From Adiantum capillus-veneris (lineage: Eukaryota > Streptophyta > Polypodiopsida > Polypodiales > Pteridaceae): 64,000 nt of DNA. The position numbers and the translations under genes are program-made. Every line of letters begins with the position of its first letter. The stretch's first letter is position 1. The stretch spans positions 90,225,840-90,289,839 of the forward strand of contig CM043971.1 in the NCBI GenBank assembly GCA_014529385.2, written 5' to 3'. This document shows positions 46,700 to 58,318 of the stretch, in pieces. Below the pieces are notes generated by a model that worked only from the letters and a program-made list of their open reading frames with translations, ran no database searches and was not told where the DNA came from.

Positions 46700-48461
46700 C
46701 CTGATGATTTTTTTATAAAAACTGCCACTGGTGCCTGCCCTTAGTCCCCCTAAGTCCCTTTTAAGCCTAATTTCAATAAAAAAGTCAAATAGATAGAAAA
46801 TAACTCCCTGTGTGGATTTCAGAGCCTCCGAGCCATTTTTTGACTTTTGGAGTGCTTTTCGGCGATAAAATTTCTTGATGTTGGTCTCCATAACTTCCCG
46901 ATCCCTTGGGGATCCTTACCGTATGGTTTTTGTCGACTTTGGCTTCACCGGAGCTCCATTTGGCAATTTGTCACTCTAGAAGCACCCGTGGTTGTGTTTA
47001 CATGTCTTCGATGACTTGTGGTGGTCTACCACCATAGGAATTGGTTGTTGATGGTCTAGGAAATCCGCTCATGAAGTTTGGTGGCAAATGGACATGCGGT
47101 TTGGCCGCGAGAGCTATTTGACACTTTGTGTGTCTGATGCCGTTTCTGAAGTTTAGTGCCGCTTCGGGTCACATTTTGGTCATGTGGGCTACCTAGACTT
47201 GTCGAGCATGTCGAGATGCTCCTACCCATGAATTTTGGTAGCTTTTGGGCACCTCTCCGTCGATTTCCCATTTGTTGGCCTCTTGCGGGGTTCTAGGAAT
47301 TAGGGTTTTTCCCGATGGTTTTCTACTGCCTTTGGACATCCAAGACTGGTCTCCTATGTTAGGGTAAGCTGCCGATGAAGCTCATTGATTTTGGGTTAGC
47401 CGTTAGGTGGCCACCTCTACTTGTAGGTCTCTACTGCCCGCTTTCTGTGTGAACCCTACGCTAGTTTTCGCGACAAAATGAAAAACATGCACGAAAAGCT
47501 CAAGGTGGTGAGCCTACCTCTCATGTCTGAAGCCCGTCAAGTAGTCATGCGCGTCGTAGAAGCTGCTGGAAGTTTCGTTCGCTCTAGGTGGCAGAAGCTC
47601 TCTCTCAAAGGTCAATAGTGGAAATGAGCTAAGAATAAAGTGAAAATTTCTTATAATGGAGGTCCCCGAACCACTTTTCATGAAATTTGACATGTGCTCC
47701 TAACTTCTTGCAAGATGCGGTTTAGGCTCAAAAATTTCTTGATTTCGACTTTATTTGCCCTGTTTACCAGAAATTTGGCATTTCAGTCAAAATCTGGCCA
47801 AAACACGTGTTCCGCTCCAGTCTCATAATTGCACCCCCACTGTACCATAGGTTGTCCTATAGTCAGTGATCATCCCCATATTTTTTGTTTTTCATTACAA
47901 CCGTTTTTCACTTGCTTTTTGTATTTTTGAAGGGTTTCTGCCGCAAATTAGCAAAATTAAAAGAAAAATAGCAAATCAAACCTAGAAAATCCCCAAAAAT
48001 CATAATAAATCAAAAACGTCACCGCAAAACATTATATACACTCACATGCAATTTTTATGGCCAGAATTCTCCGTTTTACCAATATTTCTCCGTCTTATAT
48101 ACACACACCTAGGGACTTGATTTGGCATTTGGCCCCATATACCTGTAGATTCATGCTGTATAAGGGCATTGGTACTTGGGTTAGTCTAGAAAATTTTGCA
48201 ATCAAACAACAACCCTTAAAAATAGTCGAAAAACATGCCCTTTTTTGCTCTTTCTGCCATTGGGTCCGCATTTGAGAATGCCTCCCCCCCTCCTAGCCGG
48301 AGTCCTCCCGGACGACAAGGTATCGCCTCGGAGTATGTTCCGTGCATGGGTTGAAAAATTTGTGCTAATGCTTGGCCGTGTAATGTGGCCCTGTTGTATG
48401 CATACTCGCTCAATGCATGGAAAAATTAATGCTGTGCAAGAGAAGGGTATAAGCAAGATGC
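46700..48461. other. Non-coding spacer inside element C
   Basis: About 1.8 kb between the palindrome array and the protease-like ORF. No coherent coding frame or further palindromes are seen; the short frames here are not conserved with anything I recognise. Confidence 0.4.
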
Positions 48462-49700
48462 TTATTGGCATTCGCCGTCGAGGTTTCCTATTTTCTTTGC
48501 AAGTAAAAGCTGTAACTCTACTGCTCTTTGTTTGATTGTCTTTCTTGCAAAAGTCTCTTGCTTTGCTACTACTGTTGAAATGCCCGTAGTTGTCTCCTTG
48601 GAGAGAATTTTCTTTGCGGAATTGGCCGTAGACCTTATCTCTTGTGCTTTCCATTGGTAACTTGTTTTTGGCGGTTTTTGTAGGTTAGCTACTGCCTTGG
48701 TTACCACTGTTTTGTTTCTGATTGGCACCCACATAAATTGGTTTGTTGGTTTCATATGCACCTGTCCGTCTTCCGATGTTGCTTGTACTGAAGGGAGTTC
48801 CTTTTGCTTCGGTTTTGAGATCCAGATGCGAGGCGTATTGAAGTTATTGCTGAGCATTTTCTTTGGGATCCATATCTTTTTTATGCCCTTGGTGTTTGGT
48901 TGAACTATCGGCTTATGTTGACTTCCTCCGTTGGCTTGTTTTTTGTCTGCCATGTCATTTCTATCCTTCCGCATCCATACTTGTTTCTCTTGTTTTTGTA
49001 ACCTAGATCTTTGCACTACGGTCAGTGACTTCGTATGTATGTAGTGAGCATGGTTGGCAGATCCCTGTTTGTTAGCCTTGGGTATTATGTTGTTCTTTGG
49101 TGGCCCCCTTCCTTTTAGCTCTTTATCCAGTGATTGCATTGCTGGCAGCTGATTATTCCGTTGTTGTTGAGCAAACGATATCACCTGTTGTTCTTGTGCA
49201 TGCTGAATATTGACAGCATTCGCATTCCAATTTATCTGCACATTGTACTCTTTTTGCCAAGGTTGTCCCAACAACATGGGGTGTTGTGTGCTTTCATCCT
49301 CGCCCACATAAAATTTGTGTGGGTAAATATATTGATGTACTTATACGTGCAATATAGTCCAGCCCAATGTTTTCAGTGAATGTGATGTATTACTTTCCAG
49401 CACTTGTGGAGTAGGATGAAGTTGACCTGTGGGCTTGAGCTGTTTGTATAATCTGTAAGAGATCAAATTTTCTTGAGCTCCCAAATCAAGAAATGCCGTC
49501 GATTCAACTTGATTACTACCCACTTTGACTGCAATTATTGGTTCCACTGTGTCTTCATGAAAACTCGTTAGTCGAATGGCATTGATTCACAATGGTGATC
49601 CGCATTGGTGTTGTTGTCGTAGAAGCCTTCCTTTTGCCATGCGTTCTTTTGCTTCTGCTTGAGCTTCTTCTCGTACCCTCTGTTTCTCCTTCATTCGTTG
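48462..49700 (-). pseudogene. Element C extra ORF with protease-like domain
   Basis: Directly follows the integrase. 49,341-49,547 encodes VESTAFLDLGAQENLISYRL, the shape of a retropepsin active-site strand with DLG in place of DSG/DTG. 49,307 onward gives HPMLLGQPWQKEYNVQINWN, the second conserved part (usually LGxPW). The remaining 240 residues are basic, Gln/Lys-rich and contain repeated Trp motifs (QVWMRKD, KIWIPKK, RIWISKP, FMWVPIR). The C-terminus ends at 48,462. It is a second protease-like unit in one element, in a position where Pol elements normally have none. Function unknown. Confidence 0.55.
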
Positions 49701-49715
49701 TTTTCCTTGATGGAT

Positions 49716-51515
49716 TTATTGAAGCATATCCTGTGTTAGTGGTAAATGATATTTCTTTAATCGACACCCACTAATCCAATTTGGCATTTCCTCACCTGCT
49801 AATGTAGCAAGTTTGACAGATCCGCTTTGTGATAGGTCACTAATCACAAAGGGTCCCATCCCTCGCATTTTAAGTTTCTTGGCATGTTGCTTCAAGGTAT
49901 AAACAAGTACATAATCACCTGTTTTGAACTCTTTTGTGCGCACATGCTTGTCAAAAAACTCCTTTTGTCTTCGCTTTTTAGCATAGATCGAAGCTACAGC
50001 TCTCAAGCGAAGTTCATCTAGCTTTTCAAGGTCATCTATTCTTGAAGAGATCTCATGCCCTGTCCATTCTAATCGTTTCGTTACTCGTAGAGTTGGGATT
50101 AAAAACTCTATGGGTAATATAGCATTTAGGCCAAACACCATGTTGTACGGTGTTGTTCCTATCGATGTTTTGTAAGCTACCCTGTATGCCCATAGTGTTG
50201 AATGTAGCTGCTGATCCCAATCTATTCTTGACTCTGATATAATTTTAGTGAGAACTGTGCATAGTGTTTTATTTGTGGCCTCATCTTGTCCATTTGCTCG
50301 TGGATGATATGGAGTAGATTTTCTATGTATGACCATGAATTCCTCTAGCAGATATTCAAGGACTTCATTAAGAAAATGTGTTCCTCGATCACTGACAATT
50401 TCTATTGGTAACCCGTATCATACAAAGACATTCTCATACAAAAATTGTGCAGTGGTTTGTGCATCTGCTTTTTGTGTTGCCTTGGCTTCTGCCCATTTTG
50501 TGAGATAGTCCGTAGCCACAATGATATATTGGGTATGGGTGCGATATGCAGGGGGTGAAATAGGTCCCACAAAATCAATGCCCCATTTTTCAAATGCCCT
50601 TGCTCCCATCATTGGCCGTAGTGGCATCTCATCTCTCTTTATCGGCACCTTGGTGCGCTGACATGCGTCACAACGCTTTACAAACTCTTCAGTGTCCATA
50701 TGTAATGTAGGCCACCATATTCCTGCGGCGGTTAAGACAATTTTTGCCGTCTTATTGCCTGAAAAATGGCCTCCACTTATTCCGCTAAGTGCATGTTCTA
50801 GAATTAGCAGGTATTCACTTTCACTTGCACAGATTCTAAGTTGATTGTCCTTTCCTCGCTTATAGAGTTGGTTCCCAATTAACTGAAAGTCACGAGCCTC
50901 CAGCTCTATAGCCCTTTTCTGTGCTCTTGTTATGTTTTCAAGAAACTTCCTTGTGGTTAAGAAATCAATGATATATTGACTCCATGCAGATGCAATGTTT
51001 ACCTGAAACAATGTCGCGTGATCCACTGGTCGTTTGGCACTACGTATAGTACAATTGGTAACATAAGCATGTGTGTCCATGTACATAGTTGGCCAATAAA
51101 CCCCTAACTGTTTCAGTCTCTGGTGTGTTTTCACTCTTGAACAATGAAATGCACAATCTTGGACATGTGCTTCTTCAAGATAACACTCGAATTCCTCCGG
51201 ATTTATACATAGTCGTAAAATTTGGTCCGATCCTAGATGATACAGCCGTCCTGCAATCAACTCGAAGTTTTTTGTTTGTCGAATTGTTTGTTGTTTGGAT
51301 GTGTCTTCCATGTTCTCAAACCTACCTCCAAAGGAAAGAATGCTAACAATTTCCTGAGACCATTTGGGTATCATTTCCATATTGAAAAGATAAGCATCTG
51401 GTATGTCATCATCTACTCCTTCAGGAGCTTCCCCGTCGTGTATCCTTGAAAGATGATCAGCCCGTAGATGAGTTTTACCCTTTTTGACTACCACTGTGAA
51501 ATAAAATTCTAGCAA
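49716..51515 (-). pseudogene. Element C integrase with two zinc-binding domains
   Basis: A first, degenerate HHCC unit (EEAHVQDCAFHCSR ... YVTNCTIRS; the last Cys is lost) is followed by KRPVDHATLFQVNIASAW and a second intact unit (EHALSGISGGHFSG ... FVKRCDACQR). The catalytic core has WGIDFVGPISPPAY (Asp), SDRG-type sequence (Asp) and NGQDEATNKTLC (Glu). A TGA at 50,418-50,420 sits where the family has an Arg before YGLPIEI. The C-terminal domain, to 49,716, shows VFGLNAILPIEFLIPTLR, GDYVLVYTLKQHAKKLK and MGPFVISDLSQSGSVKLATL. No chromodomain. Confidence 0.9.
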
Positions 51516-52400
51516 TATAATAAACCAGCATACAATCCTCCCGGTATTGCATGGTTAATTTACCAGATACAAAAGAGCTTGATGATCTGTGAAGAACACA
51601 AATTTGTTTGCGAGCAAATAATGCCGAAATTTCTTTACAGCATAAATCATTCCTAACCCCTCTCTTTCGGTGGTTGTGTAGTTCTTTTCCGCACTGTTTA
51701 ACTGTCGGTTGGCATAACAAACTGGAAAATCGATTGTTCCGTCTCCAGGTTGAGCCAGAATACTCCCGATTGCATATGCAGATGCATCAATGTGAACATA
51801 GAATATCTTTTCCCAATCCGGTGCTTTAAGTACAGGTGCTGATACAAGGTTTTGTTTCAGCTTTTGGAATGAAGTTTCACACTCCTTAGTCCAGTCAAAA
51901 TTGACTAGCAAACAATACAGAGGTTGTGCAATGACTGCATACATATATATGAACCTTCGATAATATCCGTAGTGTCCCATGAAGGATTGCACTTGTTTCG
52001 CATTAGTAGGCTTGGGTAGGTCTACTATGACTTTGACTTTGTCTAGGTCTGTGGTTATGCCATTGCTTGAGACAATGTGTCCTAAGATGTGGCCTTGCCT
52101 AACCATAAAAATACACTTTTCCAGGTTAAGATAGATTCGATATGGCCTGCATTTTTCAAATACCTTTTGGAAATGGTCAATATGTTCCTCTCGTAGAAGA
52201 GAGTGTACACAAAGATCATCCATGTATATTTCTAAGAATATTCTTAGGTATTCTTTGAACGCATGCATCATTAACCTTTGAAAGGTGGCTAGGGCATTAG
52301 TTAAGCCAAAAGGCATAACTCGATACGCATAAATTCCCCATTCTATGGCAAACGCTGTTTTGTGTTGATCCTCTATTGCAATTTCCAGCTGCTATATAGA
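51485..52400 (-). pseudogene. Element C reverse transcriptase (N-terminally deleted) and RNase H
   Basis: The RT begins only at QLEIAIEDQHKTAFAIEWG and continues MPFGLTNALATFQRLMM and IYMDDLCVHSLLREEHIDHF with the YMDD box, then GHIVSSNGITTDLDKVKVI. The finger motifs and the motif-A Asp that normally precede are absent. RNase H has VHIDASAYAIGSILAQPGD, NYTTTEREGLGMIYAVKKF, FFTDHQALLYLVN, a stop at 51,555 and ADHLSR, so its acidic residues are kept. Confidence 0.88.
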
Positions 52401-52404
52401 CCGA

Positions 52405-53358
52405 CTAAGGCTTCTCACCTAGTCCCGCGAGGTCTATCCGTTTTGAATTTTCCGGCCCATCATAAGATTCCTCATTTGTTCTTTCCCTGACTGGTGGTGT
52501 TATTATGATTTTTCTGTCCTGGATGGTGAATTTTCGGTAGTGTGATGGTACATTCATGTTTCCTTTTTCTGACTCCCCTTTACCATCACTATCTCCCTCA
52601 GTAGTCCATTCCTCTCGTAAAGACCGTTTCAGTTCTTGGTATTTTTGTTTACGCTCCAGTTTGGTCCACTCTTGGTCTTTCGTTGTTTCTTTTTTTTTTT
52701 TTGGAGATTTTTGTGATTTTTTTTTTGTTTTAGCTTTCCGTACTTGTCTTATTTTCTCTCGCGTTCCTTCCCCTCGAACTTTTGAGAATCTTCCTGATAT
52801 TTGATCTTTTACACAATCCCCTGCTTTTACAAGCATCAGATAGTGAGTTTTATCTTTTATCCTGGGCATCAGGTTCTCTCTCGCTTTGTTTCCTGCTCGT
52901 TTTCTCCTATAGCGTTCCTGGCGTGTAGGGTGCTGATTAGCAAAATCATAAAACTTGATATTCTCTGTTTTCTCCCCGCGCTCACTTGAGTTGTCTGAAC
53001 ACTCATTATCTGCATCATTATTTACCTCCAGATGTTCAGAGGAGTTATAAAACTCTTCTCGTTCTAGTGGTTCTACCATCTCATCTCCTCCTGGTATAAT
53101 GCTTACCATGTAATAGGGTAGCACATCATAGCCATCCTTATTGCAAAATTTTGTTGTTGGACTATCTGTAATGGTACAGACATCCAATGTTGCTAGTATG
53201 TATTCCCATTCTAGAGGTTCCAAGGCATCTTCAGGAAAAGGTTTCGGAATATAATCCTTGTCCTCAATCGCTCTTTTTGTAAGACGCATTCTTGTCTTTT
53301 TAAGCTCCCACAATGTGAAGCTCCGCACATCCATAGATCTTTTTGTTGCCCTAACCAT
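52405..53358 (-). pseudogene. Element C protease-RT linker ORF, Lys-rich
   Basis: A 317-residue open frame between protease and reverse transcriptase. It starts MVRATKRSMDVRSFTLWELK, has acidic stretches (NDADNECSDNSSERGEK) and then a very basic part (KAKTKKKSQKSPKKKKETTK). It ends just where the RT remnant begins, so an RT-spanning deletion probably removed what followed. Similar charged linkers are known in Tat-type elements; this one is long. It has no enzymatic motif. Confidence 0.6.
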
Positions 53359-53865
53359 GTTGGGAGTTCAGATCCTGCGACTGTAGCTGAATCAAAATCT
53401 TCCACTGGTGTCTGGTTTACATCCTTGTAACTATGGGTTTTCATGTGTATTTTGGTTGTTGTCTCACCATGTCTGAGGTATATGTGGTTGTAACCCAATC
53501 CTGGACCATCTTCAATTGTCGCATGAACGGTCTTCCCAAGATGATCTCGTAATTGTTCTTTTTGTCGAAATCGACTATTGCAAATGTATGCTCATACTCG
53601 ATTTCGCACGAAGTGACAATCACTTTTTCTAAGAGTCCTAGAGGCTTCTCCATGAACCCATCTGTCAATTGCAATTTCATTCTGGTGGCTCTCAAAGCTG
53701 GTTTTTCTCATTTTTTTTAGATTTCCTTGGTGGCGATAGCAACTCCTGCTCCACTATCAAGAATAGCTTTGGAAACTACTCCTTGAAATTCTACTGGTAG
53801 CATGGTGTTTCCATCTTCTCCCTCGCAATACTCTCCAACCTTGTTTAAAGGTACTGGCCTAGTAT
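53211..53865 (-). pseudogene. Element C protease
   Basis: NTRPVPLNKVGEYCEGEDG is followed by VVSKAILDSGAGVAIATKEI with the DSG active site, then stops within a poly-A stretch near 53,720. Next come LRATRMKLQLTDGFMEKPL, VTSCEIEYEHTFAIVDFDKK and NYEIILGRPFMRQLKMVQDW with the LGRPF signature. It ends in the frame MGYNHIYLRHGETTTKIHMK. This is the standard Tat/Athila-type aspartic protease. Confidence 0.78.
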
Positions 53866-55260
53866 TTAGTTGAGGCCTGTCCAATTGTTAGGGTTCTTAC
53901 GGCAATCCGGAATCAAATGAGTATCTCCACACTCGGTGCAATATGTGTTGACTCTAATGATTTCATCATGAGGACAGTCTCTTAGCCAATGGTCTCCACC
54001 ACACTTGTAGCAGGGTCCTTTAGGCTGTTGAGGTGCTCCTTGAGCTCCTCTTTGTTGGTATGCATGTCTCTGTCTGCCCACGCCTCCGTTGTCTATGAGC
54101 AATAGTGTTCGTTCATCTAAGCTATATCTTCCTTCTCCTGTTGCTTGTGTAGCTATAGGTGGTCCTGTATTTCCTATCATGCTCCATGGTTCTGGTGTCG
54201 AGGGTTCTTCCGGTGGATAGTAGACAGGATTTGCCGCATATCCACTGGGCCCTTCATAATATGCATGAATAGGAACCAAAGCCTTCTCTTCTGATTCGGT
54301 TACAGTTTGTGTGTATCTTATGCCGACTGGTCGTAATCCTGGTAGGGGTGGTTGTTGCCCCAGTACTGGTTGTGGTCTTTCTACACCTACAGGTCCTAGT
54401 AGGTTGCCTGCTTGATACCTAGGCATCGGTGGTACTTGAGGAGATGCTACCTGAGCTTGGGGAGCATAAGGTCTCTCTCTCACATATCCCTTGTTATAAT
54501 AACATTCTTCCGTCCGATGGTTTGTCCATTTTTGTTCAATAGCACACCACTTGGGCTATTTAGCCTGGGGTTTGGCGTACAAGTTAATCTTTTTTAGCAC
54601 TTCTTCTACAAGCTGCTCCTGGTTTACATCTACTTCTCCTTTTGGTGATGTCTTAGAAGACTTCCTTCCGCTTTGTTGTGAGGATGAATCGTTGTCAAGA
54701 TCCTTGAACTCACCCTCTTTGTAGACCGCACAATTGTCTACAAGGTAAAGAGCCTCCTTGGTTAACTCATTCAACATCGTGCTTTTCTTCATATGTAAGT
54801 CCTTCTGGAGATCTGCATTCCTTAGTCCTTGGATAAACATAATCATAAGTCTAGACTGAGTTGGCAGTTCTTCCACAGGGCAGAACTTCATATATCTTTT
54901 TAGTCGTAGGGCTGCCTTTCGCACAGATTCCTCGCCTTTCTGTTTGAATTTATGGATTTGTGAGACCATATTATGAGCTATACCCCTTTGTGAGAATTCC
55001 TCGATAAACTCGAGAAACACTTCCTCCATAACCTCAAAGTCTCTACGCTCCACAGAGTCAAACCAAGTAGCAGCGTCATCCTCTAGGGTTTGTCCAAACC
55101 CTGCAAATTGGGTAGGGAAGTCTAACACCTCTTCCACTCTAATTACACACACAAAGGCTGCTACATGATCTCTTGGATCTCTGTTTCTTGTGTATTTCTT
55201 GTTTACTCATTTTTGCACTTGAGAAGGTCTAATTCTACGATGGTCTATGAATCTCATCAT
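53866..55260 (-). pseudogene. Element C Gag core and zinc knuckles
   Basis: Retrotransposon Gag domain: RDPRDHVAAF, GFGQTLEDDAATWFDSV, EEFSQRGIAHNMVSQIHKFK and IMFIQGLRNADLQKDLHMKK. A TAG at 54,556 interrupts, followed by CAIEQKWTNHRTEECYY (a Cys/His group) and a Pro/Gln-rich stretch. Two zinc knuckles follow: CYKCGGDHWLRDC, and the atypical CTECGDTHLIPDC. A TGA at 55,207 lies upstream. A frameshift near 53,870 passes into protease. Confidence 0.82.
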
Positions 55261-55391
55261 TGGATCTCCACGTCCTAATGGATATACCGCCTCTGGTCTT
55301 CTGTAGTAGGCTGGTTTCTCTCCCAATGGTGCTCCTAAGCCATAATTTCTAACAGTTCTTGCCAGAGATGGTTCATCTCTCCGGAATTGTT

Positions 55392-56457
55392 CTATGGGTG
55401 GTCTTCCAGGCTCCCTTGAGTTTTTGGTTTACTCTCTCCTTGATACCGTGAATAGAGTGGTGGTTCTTGTAAATCCCTTAGTCCTCGTGCGGCTTGATAA
55501 CCATCTCGGTTTCGGTTTTGCTCTAATGCTGCACTCTGTCGAAGCCATGACTGCAATGATGGTTGAGTTGTTGGTTGGTTTTGATTGTTGAATGTCTGCG
55601 GTCGGGTGGAATGTGAGGTCGCGTCATACTCCTCTGAAAAGGGATTTTTCGACTTTCTAGGGGTGTATGTGGCTCCTGGCACTCCGTCGGGGGCATATGT
55701 TGATGCTTCTGGAACTGTTGCCCTTTCTACCTCCTCTGGGAGAATACGTTTGTACTCTCACCCGTACCTATCAACAAAAACTATATCCTTCCCCATTGTA
55801 GTTTCATAAGAGAATAAGTAAAGAACCTTGTCTTTGGTTAACTCGTTTGGGTATGGTTCTTTGCTACGAAAGTAAGAGACTATTCCCTCTCTCTCATGCT
55901 TGTAAAATTCCCACATTCTCATTATAATTTGAAACCCTGGTTGTTTTCTTATCATACATAAAAATTACTCCAGGTCGATGAATGTTTGGAGGCGGTTCTT
56001 GAGTTTCTGAAACCATTTTTCCCTTTGCCTTGTCTCCATATCTGTTGTAATCCTCAGGGTTACTAACTATCAGATAGTGGTTCCCCTTTTCGTCTCGGAA
56101 TTTATCTCTATCATCATAGACTCGAATTATCTCCAGTCTCTGAGCTGGCCTTTCCTCAATACAAATACACTTGCATCCTCGATAGTCAGAATAGACTAAG
56201 GCTCCCCTCGAGTTTGTTCCTTCTAAGAAGATCATAGTGAACTTGGAATCATTCAAAGGATTTAGGGAGGTGCTTCCTCCTGGAATTGGTCCGTCATAGG
56301 TGAAAACTCCTGGCTGTTGACTACCTATCATGAAGAAGGATTTGTCTGATGAAGTGTCAGTATCACTACCCTCCTCAATAATTGGTGCTAGTGGATCTAG
56401 CCTTGCGTGAGTTACACTCTCCTCGGTGGACACTAAGCTACCTTGGTCACCTGCCAT
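55392..56457 (-). pseudogene. Element C Gag N-terminal extension
   Basis: Starts at 56,457 with MAGDQGSLVSTEESVTHARL and contains GVFTYDGPIPGG, SRGALVYSDYRGCKCICIEE and EIIRVYDDRDKFRDEKGNHY. After a frameshift near 55,930 it continues MRMWEFYKHEREGIVSYFRS to a TGA at 55,758, then a Pro/Gln/Asn-rich segment to 55,392. About 350 residues ahead of the Gag core. No known domain is recognised. Confidence 0.6.
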
Positions 56458-56912
56458 CTTTTGGTCTCTAAAAATGTATCTTCATGATCTTAAATTCATC
56501 AAACTTATCAATGAAATTTATCACAAATCCAACCACTCACTTGGCAAAGGATCAGTCTCCGCAAAACTTCTTGCTTTGTTGCTGTATATACCTATACACA
56601 AGCATTTAATTTCGGCAATTGAATCAAAGCATCTAACTGCTAGAGGTGATTTTAGTAATGATTGGTATAACTGGAGAGTTAACCTACTGTATTTTATACA
56701 CTGCTGATGTTCTGGATTAGGTCTATTAATCTGGAACTGTACTTCCCTCAGATGTTGGTCAATTTACGTGAAAAAGTCTGAATTCAGTCTTTGATCCATC
56801 AAATGGCCAAACAAGGTCCAAATTCACTTCTGAAAGAAGTTGTGGAACCCTTAAGCCAAATGGAACCTCACTGTCTAAGCCCAATCAAATTTTCTCTTCA
56901 CTAAGCCCCAGT
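56458..56912. other. Element C leader, proximal part
   Basis: Non-coding sequence between the Gag start and the first palindrome. No distinct feature. Confidence 0.4.
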
Positions 56913-57780
56913 AGACATCCTACACATAGGATGTCTCCTACTATGTTTTGCCTGGATTATTGCACTATGAATTCCCCTTCGTGTGCTGAGTCCACAGTTG
57001 TTTTTACTTTTTGATTTGGAGACCTATAAGCTGGTCAATGGATCAAAAATCTGTTCCAACAGCCTGCTGCTAATCTTGATCAGTCTAATCAACTCCAATT
57101 TGGACCAAAATTGACTAGGAGGCTTACCTCAGGCTATACAACACCTTGCTATGCCCACAGTCAGTATCTAGCTTCAATTTCTTGCTTTAAACATCCTACG
57201 TGTAGCATGTCTTTTTGCTCAGAATAGCTTCAAATGAAAAGCACAGACTCTCCTTGAGATGCTGATCACTTTGGTATGCTCAAAATTAGGTTTGGAGTGC
57301 AAAATCACACAGATGACATCGTACGCGTAGGATGTCTTTTTCGCATATTTGACCCCAGACTTGACCCACAGCTTCCCCTTGATGTCAGCAGCCCAGTGGT
57401 ATGCTTAGATTTTGGTTTGGATTTCAAAAGTCTCCAATTTTAGCTGTTCTAGCCTTTTTCAGTCAAAAGTGCTAAAGTCTGCTTATAACCCAATTTTCTC
57501 ACCCAAATGAGATGAAACCTCTCTCAGTCACTGAATATATCATGCAGACCATGCTCATGCAGCCATCCTATGGTTTTGGTGTTAAAATAATGCTTTGGCA
57601 CAATTCGGATAGGATGTCTGGCAATTTCAGTCTATCTGGCCTTATCCTGTCAAGATATAGTCAAATTTCCACTTTCCAGGTGAAAATAGAGTCAGTCCCA
57701 CCTTCTGAACACACTGGTCAACTCAAAATTCCAAAATTCCCACCAGATTAGCCTGTAGACATCCTACGCGTAGGATGTCT
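56913..57780. repeat. 24-bp palindromes in the element C leader
   Basis: Same palindrome as at 45.8-46.7 kb: 56,913-56,936, 57,189-57,212, 57,314-57,337, a half-site at 57,610-57,619 and a perfect copy at 57,757-57,780. Spacings of 276, 125, 296 and 147 bp are less regular than in the other block. Surrounding sequence carries the same GATTTTGGTTTGGA-type motifs. Confidence 0.95.
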
Positions 57781-58300
57781 CCTGGTTTAAAATTAAATTT
57801 TTTCTTGACAGAAATGCTCCCGATGCTCTGCAACTCTATCAGAAACACTCACAGTAACTTTTGGACTTCACCTTAGATTTCAAACACACTTTTGCGTCTT
57901 TTACAACCTTGTGATGAATCTAACAAGCAAGTATACATGCATGAAGTGCTCTAGATCTTGAATCATGATGTCCTACTTACTCTACTCTTACTCATCATAT
58001 GAAATGGTGATAATGGTGTTTGGTTGCTTTCTGGCCTCTCCGGACTCTCAAGCTCTCCTCTCACCTCTTCTACCACTCCAACTCCTACTCTTCAACTCAA
58101 CTCAACTAAAAACTACCTAAGTCTACCTAAAACTATCTAAGTCGAAGGATCTAGGCTAGACACACGCTCCCTAGACTCCCTCTAAGACCTAGAGAGTGCT
58201 CCACCCTCTAATCCTATCTAAATGTAAAATGAGACTCTTGGTAAGCCAAAGAATCCCTATCCTCAAGGACAAGTCTCGGTCATCTACCTAAGGTTTTCGT
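57781..58300. other. Element C leader, distal part
   Basis: Non-coding 520 bp adjoining the primer site, with repeated CTACCTAA(A/G) and AACTCAACTC stretches near 58,080-58,145. Confidence 0.5.
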
Positions 58301-58318
58301 CCCCGACAGCGGCGCCAA
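58301..58318 (-). other. Primer binding site of element C
   Basis: Minus strand TTGGCGCCGCTGTCGGGG directly after the LTR end ...CCAACA. This differs at two positions from TTGGCGCCGTTGCCGGGG, the form usual in Athila-type elements. Confidence 0.95.
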
